53,800 nucleotides of DNA, taken from Clostridia bacterium. GTDB taxonomy: Bacteria; Bacillota; Clostridia; Christensenellales; CAG-917. Under the pieces are notes generated by a model. That model worked only from the letters and a program-made list of their open reading frames with translations. It made no database searches and had not been told where the DNA came from. Positions 9,501 through 15,220 of this stretch are shown in pieces (the first letter of the stretch is position 1; each line of letters begins with the position of its first letter). The stretch spans positions 1 to 53,800 of the forward strand of contig JAKSOR010000004.1 in NCBI GenBank assembly GCA_024405515.1, read 5' to 3'. Both the position numbers and the translations under genes were made by a program.

Positions 9501-10575
9501 CGAACATTTCTCTAGGAATATCAGTTAAAAGTAACGGGAGTGTTACAGAACGTAAGGACTCACATCTCTTGAATATTCCTGAACCCATCGTAACTATTGT
9601 CGACGGAATTACAACTTTTTCAATATAAACATTACCCCTGAAGGCACCTGTTGCTATATCAGTAACAGGAAGGTCTTTATAAGTTGCAGGGATTATTACC
9701 TCACTTTCAGAGCCTGAGTATGCTACAAGAGAATATTCCTCTTTTCCGTCTATCTTTTCGTATGTGAAAAGTTCAATCGGTTTAGGAATTACTGTTACAT
9801 AGCACTTTGCAAAAATACCGTTTGAAGCCTTGCTTCTAACAGTAACTATAATAGAACCTTTTGCTTTTGCTTCAAGAAGTCCGTTTTTATCTACGGATAA
9901 GAGTTCTCCTCTGTCTGTTTCCCATGTGACTTCTTTGTCAAAAGTATCATGAGGGAATACTTCAGCACTGAGCTGATATGTGTCTCCTATATACATCGTA
10001 AGCTCTGTGTCACTGAGTTCGATGTTGCTTGCAAATATGTTCTTTACCTTATCAAACTTGGCTGTATAAGTTACATCCTCTGTACATTTCTTTATTTCCG
10101 GCTCCCAACCGACGAAGACATAGGAGTATGTGTCGTCTCCTTCTCTTGTGGGAAGTTCACCCTTAAATGACGGAACTGTATCAATGACAACATCCTTGTC
10201 AGTTCTCAGGAGTGTTCCGTCGTAGTTGACCCATGTGATGATGAATGTATTGATATCACGTTTGCTCGGGTCTATTTTTTCAATAACACCGGTTTCGGAA
10301 TAACCACAGGTTTCACAGGTATGTTCTCTGAGACCTTCTTCCTCAACTGTTGCAGGTACGAGGATTTCCCATTCCCCGTAGTTATGCTCTTCGTAATTTT
10401 TTACTTCATCACAGTAAATACATGTCTGCCAGTGATATGTATCGTTGAAGGCATACACTTTTCTGTAACTGTGAGTATGAATAGATGCGTCCTCATTTTC
10501 GCCACAGGCAACCAGGCATGTGAATAATGCCATGATGACACATATTGCCAGTGCGATTCTAACGAATTTTTTCAT
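3541..10575 (-). CDS. Giant modular surface lipoprotein (Big_2, LRR_5, Cys-rich modules, four DUF6273-like units)
   Basis: This 2344-residue protein has a lipoprotein signal with lipobox LVAC (Cys24), so it should sit outside the membrane. Cys-rich modules with paired CxxC occur at 35-95. An InlB-type beta-repeat-like segment covers about 110-175 and a bacterial Ig-like (Big_2) domain about 183-265. BspA-type leucine-rich repeats (LRR_5, with I-P-x-x-V-x-x-I-G-x-x-A-F spacing) run from about 290 to 530. More Cys modules fill 560-705. Four copies of a DUF6273-like unit follow, starting near 708, 1103, 1470 and 1893. Each opens with a Y-x-x-F/Y-G-x-Y-P motif and has a later W-F-K-(Y/F)-E-P/R-(L/I)-x-W segment. 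The units are separated by further Cys modules. No sortase signal is present. The start has GGAG eight bases upstream. A binding or adhesion role is inference. Confidence 0.88.
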   Translation of the reverse strand: MKKFVRIALAICVIMALFTCLVACGENEDASIHTHSYRKVYAFNDTYHWQTCIYCDEVKNYEEHNYGEWEILVPATVEEEGLREHTCETCGYSETGVIEKIDPSKRDINTFIITWVNYDGTLLRTDKDVVIDTVPSFKGELPTREGDDTYSYVFVGWEPEIKKCTEDVTYTAKFDKVKNIFASNIELSDTELTMYIGDTYQLSAEVFPHDTFDKEVTWETDRGELLSVDKNGLLEAKAKGSIIVTVRSKASNGIFAKCYVTVIPKPIELFTYEKIDGKEEYSLVAYSGSESEVIIPATYKDLPVTDIATGAFRGNVYIEKVVIPSTIVTMGSGIFKRCESLRSVTLPLLLTDIPREMFAYCSALQRISIPATVETIGASAFEGTSVLSTVELPDGLKSIGEGAFKEGGISTLTIPSTVESIGKNAFCYASNLRLVALPENSNYTKIEESTFEYCRGLTRIEIPENVIEIDKLAFNHCYSLSYMTVTGGLEYIGEQAFYDCSVLESVELGNVALLVEEWAFARCPMLKSAKYDARLDNILIEPNNDSLSDCAYKVDEQPATCLESGYQHTYYFNGTNARTASYEPLGHSGGTPTCAKLAKCVRCGAEYGEIDSANHDFDDVVIDPTCLTGGYTIRTCKDCGHMEQAKPTLPLGHTLSATVKAPTCSEGGYTTYKCLNCDYEIVRDRQDPLGHVLDKKGVCSRCGLWSALRCNQFGGETETDEGYILFGEYPQTRVTDNVLLSTLNKNIPLLPTADNYYNWTPYSYNNFVSGTSVVSGEVHMWYFDYTLTIPAATEADYDKYEKYRAVYFDEYRALSPSNAESYQELNGYKTGTVYWFKYERLIWQILSEMNGEAHVLCTSIIDFQPFFDQFTLNGGNYYNVGDEIPEGTMANDYEYSYLRNWLLNDFYTTAFSQLQRERLKSEKISVDSVSGKKAFADKVTLLSKAQYEQYGIGSDYNNFKVASDYALCQQGFDGVDKYDNQWYLYNPENTGSEDNFATDGKKVLSSANFYGIVSNPIEYSSMGIVPECWVTLVTTHVCKFDQEVVNSKALKSVATCTSPAIYYKSCTCGKSSRYESDTFEYGLKSGHRIENGKCRDCGQTTAMRCNSDRTPNENGDYVLFGNYPRTRITDGTLLTNLKNIAGAVPVEVAALTYDRKGWTPYDFYVYSAAERGIHPEEFAWYKDFEYEGEKYRAVYFLHNRQKFLYATPTMSDMPTKEVVVFKFEPILWKIVRSSESTYTIWAIDHTDILQYSIDNAKSTTPDGKTEYYPTDWDFSYVREWLNEVFYNEAFSALELENVLQTNLRSETLGRGTVITKDYLYLPDKDELWNILKTCKTTALTSNTYAYLMSADKSYIPTRTYYPENTDRLINTDAAAGGTSSITLGREYPDYVSFAPHPEAVIHICTFNKQIQDERYLYCEQDCTHALTYYKTCECGAVSCDEKYTFTVGDPLGHNPDENGKCLKCGEWSYIRCDADGTPNKKGDYIQFGEYPLELVRNLSVETKLNSLDAVSHLPTKDNLNGWTLIENLKFSGDYNTGEGAYYDYAMKLPNETVRYRAIYYSSLPDGVDYTGGTVNGFALNKVYWFKYEPLLWKIHDLKDGRANLVCVSSIDSMTVPFISNNNLNYENSFLKDYLNGIFMGMALNNLQKEMVTEITPVKEAYVFDEGLTEYSTYSRIKGLKTNSDGASYYYVEPDGDMRLWTKDGAKNISNLHEPVYGLIPMVSVVLDKNHICDYSRENGLHIAEDRYLKSVATCTQLARYYVSCTCGSCSDTETFSYGDYAPHDPTKEIVKNSALKSPANCTSPAIYYKSCANCETVCSDHDDTFTYGDPVHNLGEYINESYVASSATCTEPKKYYLSCKCGKEHSTTETFSVGEPLGHNFEGELCSRCGFKTWVRVNEKGEQDKDGKYVMYGSYPTSRVTDSSLINNLNNLLIADFNKRFAAIEYVENTGQCCYTTDFFWDSDTQIDVAFSYTGTSTQLETIIGTSQVRFSASTEYPGGFPENSILSDGGWRDARPLYIFAMNNDDNMPSNFAKAKISKVVITNNGTTYTLLPYVDLVNGDICLCDLANKVTLYPYGEDSLVAGPYKTSDSGLIAKYNSRTAYHGNAYVINSSHGGDRVEPWRWHADFEYNGELYRALYLINKVPETTIYSLGYTHDMPSGYELHNVYWFKFEPVLWAIIGETDTDLTLMSCSVLDVHMYDMHYIYYYYDGLQLLLTDYYHSEIRKWINADMYNALFINSESSWILPPSSGMPDTIALPTRDQLQAYVNSFGVPGKGSAYAYASGFNDCDANAVSQTPGAADYADRAFNTYCICNDRASVNSFSARDNLSAVAPLIKVSKNYQ

Positions 10576-10606
10576 ATTTATTTCTCCAAATCAATTTACG
10601 CAGGTC

Positions 10607-10670
10607 AATTATCTCTATATAGATAATTATAATTAAATTCAATTTTAGGTTATAAAACGGCAAATGTCAA
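10607..10670 (-). promoter_or_regulatory. Promoter of the giant lipoprotein gene with an inverted repeat in its leader
   Basis: On the minus strand, TTGACA (10665-10670), a 17-nt spacer and TAAAAT (10642-10647) form a near-consensus SigA promoter. Just downstream of the expected start, AATTATCT (10607-10614) and AGATAATT (10621-10628) form a perfect inverted repeat with a 6-nt loop. It could be an operator or a leader hairpin. Confidence 0.65.
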
Positions 10671-10724
10671 TAAAAACAGGCACGTTAATTTTTATTAAAA
10701 TTAAATCTTCACAGCTAAAACGCA

Positions 10725-10756
10725 CAAAAAAGAAAAGACCTCGGTCAAGGTCTTTC
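10725..10756 (-). terminator. Terminator of the DUF975 gene
   Basis: The arms AAAGACCT and AGGTCTTT lie around the bases TGACCG on the minus strand. A T-rich tract follows (the A run at 10725-10736 on the plus strand). It lies just after the stop of the gene ending at 10781. Confidence 0.75.
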
Positions 10757-10780
10757 CGGTATTCTAAACGTGTGAATTGG

Positions 10781-11452
10781 CTATTCTGTCTTCTCAGACT
10801 CAGCTGCATCAATGGCGCTGTGATAAATTTTCGATCTGAGTTCCTCGTAGTACACTGACTCGGCTGTTTTTACATACGGAGCAATGTAAATGAGAGCAAT
10901 TCCGAAAGTTATGACAGCAAGGAAATACCAGCCTATAAATGAAAGAATAAATACAAAATAATCCATTTTCATGCAGTCCATCATGGAAGCTGCTTTTTTT
11001 CTTGCTTCATCCCATTTAATCCCCGGATTATCGGCAATAACATAGTCAAGCTGTGAATACTTACACTGCCATATGATTCCAGGGACAATCAAAAGACAGT
11101 ATCCGAGTGCAATCTGAAGATCTGTAACAAGTTTACAGATAAATATCTGTACAAATTCATCAAACTTTGAGAAAAGATATCCGATATCATCTTCTTTGTA
11201 CCTTACGACATTGAGCATATAAAGTGCAAGACCAACCGATAACGGCATCAGAAGTACCGCTGCGATAACCGAAAGAACTCCGCCTATTGCTCCGAGTATT
11301 GCACCTGTCTCCCCTTCTATGGTCCCGAGTCCGTCAAACATTGACGGAATTCCAAGAATAAGCGCGTAAATAATCAGCGCCAGAAGAACTTTCCATTTCA
11401 GAGAATCTTTAATTGTGGTTTTTGCTATGCTTTTTATTTTACTTCTGTCCAT
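10781..11452 (-). CDS. DUF975 family integral membrane protein
   Basis: This is a membrane protein of the DUF975 family, function unknown. The family pattern is visible: an N-terminal M-D-R-S-K-I-K-S-I-A-K helix, two hydrophobic hairpins, the Y-S-Q-L-D-Y-V-I-A-D-N-P segment near residue 140, a kinase-like-looking but non-catalytic A-x-K-K-A-A-S-M-M-D-C-M-K stretch, then F-I-L-S-F-I-G-W and a T-F-G-I-A-L-I-Y-I-A-P-Y membrane segment. I chose the ATG at 11452 (223 residues) because GGAGG lies seven bases upstream and family members begin here. A longer reading frame to 11476 lacks a ribosome site. It is divergent from the paralogue triplet. Confidence 0.85.
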   Translation of the reverse strand: MDRSKIKSIAKTTIKDSLKWKVLLALIIYALILGIPSMFDGLGTIEGETGAILGAIGGVLSVIAAVLLMPLSVGLALYMLNVVRYKEDDIGYLFSKFDEFVQIFICKLVTDLQIALGYCLLIVPGIIWQCKYSQLDYVIADNPGIKWDEARKKAASMMDCMKMDYFVFILSFIGWYFLAVITFGIALIYIAPYVKTAESVYYEELRSKIYHSAIDAAESEKTE

Positions 11453-11538
11453 AACGTCCTCCAAAGCTGCTATCAACTATTATATATGTAAAACCTTGTA
11501 AACGGAATAATTATTCAGTAAATTAATTATTTCTGTCA

Positions 11539-11567
11539 TTGTCTTGTCCTAGATCACATGATAACAT
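11539..11567 (+). promoter_or_regulatory. Promoter of paralogue A (shared promoter type)
   Basis: TTGTCT (11539-11544), a 17-nt spacer ending in TGA, and TAACAT (11562-11567) form an extended -10 promoter. The flanking GTCAT before the -35 and the GTC tract just after it are shared with the promoters at 13437 and 15162. The expected leader is about 140 nt, far longer than for the other two copies. Confidence 0.65.
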
Positions 11568-11652
11568 ATAAGCACAAAAGAAGAAGAGCTAACTATAAAT
11601 AAGTCAAGTGATTTGTGATAAAAATTTAGGTTAGCAAATAAAATATAAAGGG

Positions 11653-11700
11653 TAATACATTAACTTGGATTTTATAATCAAGTTAAATCAAAATGTATTA
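11653..11700 (+). repeat. Inverted repeat (bulged hairpin) directly before the Shine-Dalgarno of paralogue A
   Basis: The outer arms are TAATACATT (11653-11661) and AATGTATTA (11692-11700). The inner arms are AACTTG (11662-11667) and CAAGTT (11679-11684), with a 7-nt bulge on the 3' side. It ends four bases before the ribosome site AAGGG (11704-11708). The copies at 13498 and 15221 have no such leader. Confidence 0.6.
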
Positions 11701-11714
11701 TACAAGGGTTAAAA

Positions 11715-13364
11715 ATGCCAAACGAAAACGAAGTCATAAACAATGAAAATCCTAATAAACTCAGTGTCATAGAAGAAGTTATGAACGACGGTGATGAAAA
11801 CATTTATGCTAATGAGGATTTAAGAAAGGAAGTTGCTCTGGCTTTAGCTGAACAGATGAACAATACAGCGGCAGAACAGAAGATTCCTGATTATGACCCT
11901 ATTACTGAGGAAGACATCGATAAATTAATTGCAGACGAGGAAAAGTTAAGTCTCCATCTCGAGTGCAAAAAACTTCAGGAAAGATCAGTAAAGCAGCATG
12001 AGATTCTGCATCAGTACACAAGCGCAAACGCAAAACTTCCGAAAGATCAGCAGTTCAAAATTCAAAACACAAACACGTTTCTCTACGCATTTATTGATCC
12101 AGCAGACACAAAAGAAGCAAAAGCCAAAAATGATGCATTATTTGAAAAAATCCGTAAACAGGGAGATTTTTTCATAGCTGACCAGGCTATGGAAATTGCA
12201 AGAAACTTTGAAACAAAGAACTACTTCCCTAAAGATAATAGGGATGCCATGAAAATATATGCCGAACATTCTGATGAACTGAACATTCTTTTTGCACTAA
12301 ACAGAAACATTTCAAATAATATCACACCTGGAATGAGTGAAGAATGGAAAAAGGTTTATTCAGATAATATAAAACTATATGAAGCAACGGCTAATGCCAA
12401 ACTGATTGTTGAAGCAATCGGCTCTACTACTTACCTGTTATTACCTGAAGAAAAGTGCAATACGTTAGTAAGTCTGATGGCCGCAAGAGACGTACAGAAA
12501 AACGTAATTGACGTTTATTCAAAAAAAGGTGTTGATTTCGGTCCTGATCCGACCAACAAAATATCAAACCTGAATGACTTGAAAAGAGTCAGAACCGAAT
12601 GTGAGAAAGCAAACAAAGTAATGGATCAGCTTCCTGAAAAAATGTCGTTTGTCACCGCAGAAGTTCTGGATGAAAAAACGAACGAATACAAGCACATTAA
12701 GAACTCTGATGCCATTACCGCACTTTCAGAAGGCAAACAGGTTAAATTCACTGAACTTGATAAAAATGTTGTCGACATGTACAAAGGTGCAGAGGCAAAA
12801 ACCATAAATGACAAAATCACGGCAAAGAATAAACTTATCGAAGTAGATAAATATAAGGAATATCTTCAGAGATTACAGGATACACACACAATATTCCATA
12901 ATACATTCCTCTCCACTGATTCAGATGCATTCAAAAACATGGAAAATGCGCTGACAGATTATATAGAAGCAGCTGAGTCTGCTATTGATAAAGCCAAAAA
13001 GATCAGTAAAAACAATCCTGCAAACAATATCTCAGCAGAAGATTTCAAACTGCTTGCTGACAAAATGGAAAAAATTGAAAGAACTTCCGAGGCATACTAT
13101 CAAAAGAACAAATCCGTCAGCAGAAACCCGCGAAAAGAAGAACGTTTCCAGATTGCTAAAGAAATATTTGAAAACACCGATGGTCAGCAGCTCAAATTAG
13201 ATATAATGGGTGAAACTCAGTCAAAGATTATCCACAGACGCCATATGTCAATAATGGAAGCCGCGGATATTAAACCTATTAACGGACAGGTAAGCAAAGC
13301 TGTTGTGGCACCGTCAAAAGATATTGGCAAAAATGGACCGAGCATGGGACCTGAAAAGAAATAA
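11715..13364 (+). CDS. Paralogue A of a three-gene tandem family, unknown function
   Basis: I do not recognise this 549-residue family. It has no signal peptide or membrane segment, is rich in Lys, Glu, Asp and Asn, and reads as mostly helical, so it is probably cytoplasmic. Blocks shared with the next two genes are: ITEEDIDKLIADE near residue 60; a K-Q-H-E-I-L helix near 95; FIDPADTKEAKAKNDALFE near 130; a D-E-L-N-I-L-F-A-L-N-R-N-I block near 195; DTHTIFHNTFLSTDSDAF near 395; an R-x-x-R-F-x-I-A-K-E-I-F block near 475; and H-M-S-I-M-E-A-A-D-I near 515. The tail is variable and rich in Pro, Gly and Lys. It is the most diverged copy and has an extra N-terminal stretch of about 15 residues. The ATG has AAGGG seven bases upstream. 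Confidence 0.85.
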   Translation: MPNENEVINNENPNKLSVIEEVMNDGDENIYANEDLRKEVALALAEQMNNTAAEQKIPDYDPITEEDIDKLIADEEKLSLHLECKKLQERSVKQHEILHQYTSANAKLPKDQQFKIQNTNTFLYAFIDPADTKEAKAKNDALFEKIRKQGDFFIADQAMEIARNFETKNYFPKDNRDAMKIYAEHSDELNILFALNRNISNNITPGMSEEWKKVYSDNIKLYEATANAKLIVEAIGSTTYLLLPEEKCNTLVSLMAARDVQKNVIDVYSKKGVDFGPDPTNKISNLNDLKRVRTECEKANKVMDQLPEKMSFVTAEVLDEKTNEYKHIKNSDAITALSEGKQVKFTELDKNVVDMYKGAEAKTINDKITAKNKLIEVDKYKEYLQRLQDTHTIFHNTFLSTDSDAFKNMENALTDYIEAAESAIDKAKKISKNNPANNISAEDFKLLADKMEKIERTSEAYYQKNKSVSRNPRKEERFQIAKEIFENTDGQQLKLDIMGETQSKIIHRRHMSIMEAADIKPINGQVSKAVVAPSKDIGKNGPSMGPEKK

Positions 13365-13395
13365 GAACGTTATCATAACAAAATCCAAGATTATT

Positions 13396-13433
13396 AAGAA
13401 CTGTGGTTAGTTATACTCACGGTTCTTATTTTG
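13396..13433 (+). terminator. Terminator of paralogue A
   Basis: The arms AAGAACTGTG (13396-13405) and CACGGTTCTT (13418-13427) pair with one G-U, followed by ATTTTG. The next gene's promoter begins within four bases of its end. Confidence 0.7.
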
Positions 13434-13436
13434 TCA

Positions 13437-13465
13437 TAGTCTTGTCTTTATCTTTTTGATAAAAT
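13437..13465 (+). promoter_or_regulatory. Promoter of paralogue B
   Basis: TAGTCT (13437-13442), a 17-nt spacer ending in TGA, and TAAAAT (13460-13465) form an extended -10 promoter. The sequence from the GTCATAG box to the ribosome site is nearly identical to the copy at 15159-15220. The leader is about 26 nt. Confidence 0.65.
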
Positions 13466-13497
13466 GTAAGCATAATAGAAAAAGAGAGGTAAAAATA

Positions 13498-15096
13498 ATG
13501 CCACCTGAAAAATATGATAATCCGGATATTTTAACAAATCCAGAATTAAGAAATGAACTTGCACATGTCTTTGCCGAAAATTTAAACGGCACTATGTCCC
13601 AGTTGCCTTTTGAACAGACAGGATTTACGCCAATTACCGAACAGGAAATCAATGATATGCTTGCCGATCAGAGCATGATTGATACTCACCTTCAGGCAAA
13701 AGAACTTACGGAAAGGACAAAAAAGCAGCATGAAATCCTTGATAAGTATGATGATATAAACATGCTGAAACTTCCGGAAGACAAATGGTATTACACGAAT
13801 GTAAAGACAATTATGTTTACTTTCCTGGACCCATCTGGCACACCGGAAGCAAAGGAGAAAAATGACAAGCTTTTTGAAAGAATTAAAAACGAAGGCGATG
13901 GGTTCCTGGTAAAAAAAGCATTGGATATATGTACAAATTTTGACTATAACCTGCTTTTTGAAACAGACCCTGTAAAGAAAATGCAGATATATAAAGAGCA
14001 TCAGGATGAACTCAATGTAATGTTTGCAATTAACCGAAACATAGGTCCGCTCATCAATGACCTTCCTGAAGAAGCCCAGAATGTCTATAAGAACAATCTG
14101 AAAATAATCGAATCAGCTTCTAACATAAATCAGTTCGTAGAATCAGCAGCATCGCCTGTTTACCTGCTTATTCCTCAGAATAAACTTAAATCAGCAATTG
14201 CTGCAGCAACCGTAGTGCCTGTTATAAATCCGACTATCCAGGAATATGCTAAAGCCGGCGTAAATCTCGGAAATTACTCAAACAAACTGATGCTGTTGTC
14301 TAACGTTGCCAACTCCGATGAAGAATGCAAAAAGATTAAAGAAGCAATGAAATCCCTTCCGGACAAAGATATTCTTAAAGTCAAAGCAAAAGTTAAAGCC
14401 GCAGATTCAGATGAATATAAGGAACTCACTAATGCTGAAGCACTTATTGCGATAACAGAAGGCAAAGATGTTCAGTTCACTGTAGATGAAACCGGAGCCA
14501 AGAAAATAAGAGAGGCCGAGTTTAAGCCTTTGACACCGGAGAAAAAATTTGCTCTGGCAAAATTAGATGTAAAAGAAGAGACATACCATGTCGCAGAAAC
14601 AGCAAGATTCAGCGCATTACTTGAAAAACTTAAAGGAACACACACAATTGTTTCCTGGACACGTTTTTCAACAGATTCGGAGGCGTTTGAAAATCTTGAG
14701 GAATCACTTGAGACATTTGTGGACCTAACATCAAAAATCAAGTCAAGGACTTTAGATGATATGGATAATGTAAAAGTGTATCTTGATGCATACAAAGATC
14801 TTGAAGAAAAAGCGGGAAAGTATTATCACGAAAAACTCAGTCAGAGCAAGAACAGCAGAAGACAGCAGAGATTTGATATCGCAAAGGAAATATTTGAAGC
14901 TATGGACTCAAGGAGTATGGAAGGCCTTCTGAATCCTACAAAAGCTGAACTTGCACACAAACAGCATATCGAGGTTATGGAAGCAAGCGATGTGACAAAC
15001 AACAAAGCAAAAGACACGAGCAAAGCTGTAGAAAAATTAAACAAGGGATTTGATATACCTGCCCCTGCCCAACAGCCGAATGCCCCGAAAAAATAA
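13498..15096 (+). CDS. Paralogue B of a three-gene tandem family, unknown function
   Basis: This 532-residue protein is a homologue of the flanking genes, with no recognised function. It is closest to the third copy. Both begin MPP. Both share DPSGTPEAK near residue 105, F-x-x-D-E-L-N-like H-Q-D-E-L-N helices, THTI followed by TRFSTDSE near 385, and Q-S-K-N-x-R-R-Q-x-R-F-D-I-A near 450. The 22-base stretch encoding the start of the TRFSTDS block is identical at DNA level in copies B and C, pointing to recent duplication or gene conversion. I chose the ATG at 13498, which has GAGAGG eight bases upstream. An upstream TTG at 13456 would lie inside the promoter. No signal peptide or membrane segment is seen; a hydrophobic stretch near residues 210-235 looks like a buried helix. 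Confidence 0.87.
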   Translation: MPPEKYDNPDILTNPELRNELAHVFAENLNGTMSQLPFEQTGFTPITEQEINDMLADQSMIDTHLQAKELTERTKKQHEILDKYDDINMLKLPEDKWYYTNVKTIMFTFLDPSGTPEAKEKNDKLFERIKNEGDGFLVKKALDICTNFDYNLLFETDPVKKMQIYKEHQDELNVMFAINRNIGPLINDLPEEAQNVYKNNLKIIESASNINQFVESAASPVYLLIPQNKLKSAIAAATVVPVINPTIQEYAKAGVNLGNYSNKLMLLSNVANSDEECKKIKEAMKSLPDKDILKVKAKVKAADSDEYKELTNAEALIAITEGKDVQFTVDETGAKKIREAEFKPLTPEKKFALAKLDVKEETYHVAETARFSALLEKLKGTHTIVSWTRFSTDSEAFENLEESLETFVDLTSKIKSRTLDDMDNVKVYLDAYKDLEEKAGKYYHEKLSQSKNSRRQQRFDIAKEIFEAMDSRSMEGLLNPTKAELAHKQHIEVMEASDVTNNKAKDTSKAVEKLNKGFDIPAPAQQPNAPKK

Positions 15097-15118
15097 TCAG
15101 AAAAATCCAAGAAACAGT

Positions 15119-15157
15119 GGTGTTAAGAATTTAAATTCTTAGCACCTTTCTTTTTTT
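15119..15157 (+). terminator. Terminator of paralogue B
   Basis: A 14-bp stem is formed by GGTGTTAAGAATTT (15119-15132) and AAATTCTTAGCACC (15133-15146) with one G-U pair, followed by a T-rich tract. It directly abuts the next promoter box. Confidence 0.85.
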
Positions 15158-15161
15158 GTCA

Positions 15162-15190
15162 TAGTCTTGTCTTTATCCTTGTGATAAAAT
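15162..15190 (+). promoter_or_regulatory. Promoter of paralogue C
   Basis: TAGTCT (15162-15167), a 17-nt spacer ending in TGA, and TAAAAT (15185-15190) form the same extended -10 promoter as at 13437. The leader is about 24 nt with AGAGGT as ribosome site. Confidence 0.65.
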
Positions 15191-15220
15191 GTAGGCATAA
15201 TAGAAAAAGAGGTAGAAATA

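Noticed and set aside
3541-10575. CRISPR-like repeats in the giant lipoprotein gene
   Set aside because: The recurring stretches are degenerate protein-coding repeats of Cys-rich and DUF6273-like modules, not short identical repeats with spacers.
13456-13497. Upstream TTG start for paralogue B
   Set aside because: It overlaps the predicted -10 element and lacks a ribosome site; the ATG at 13498 aligns with the MPP start of paralogue C.
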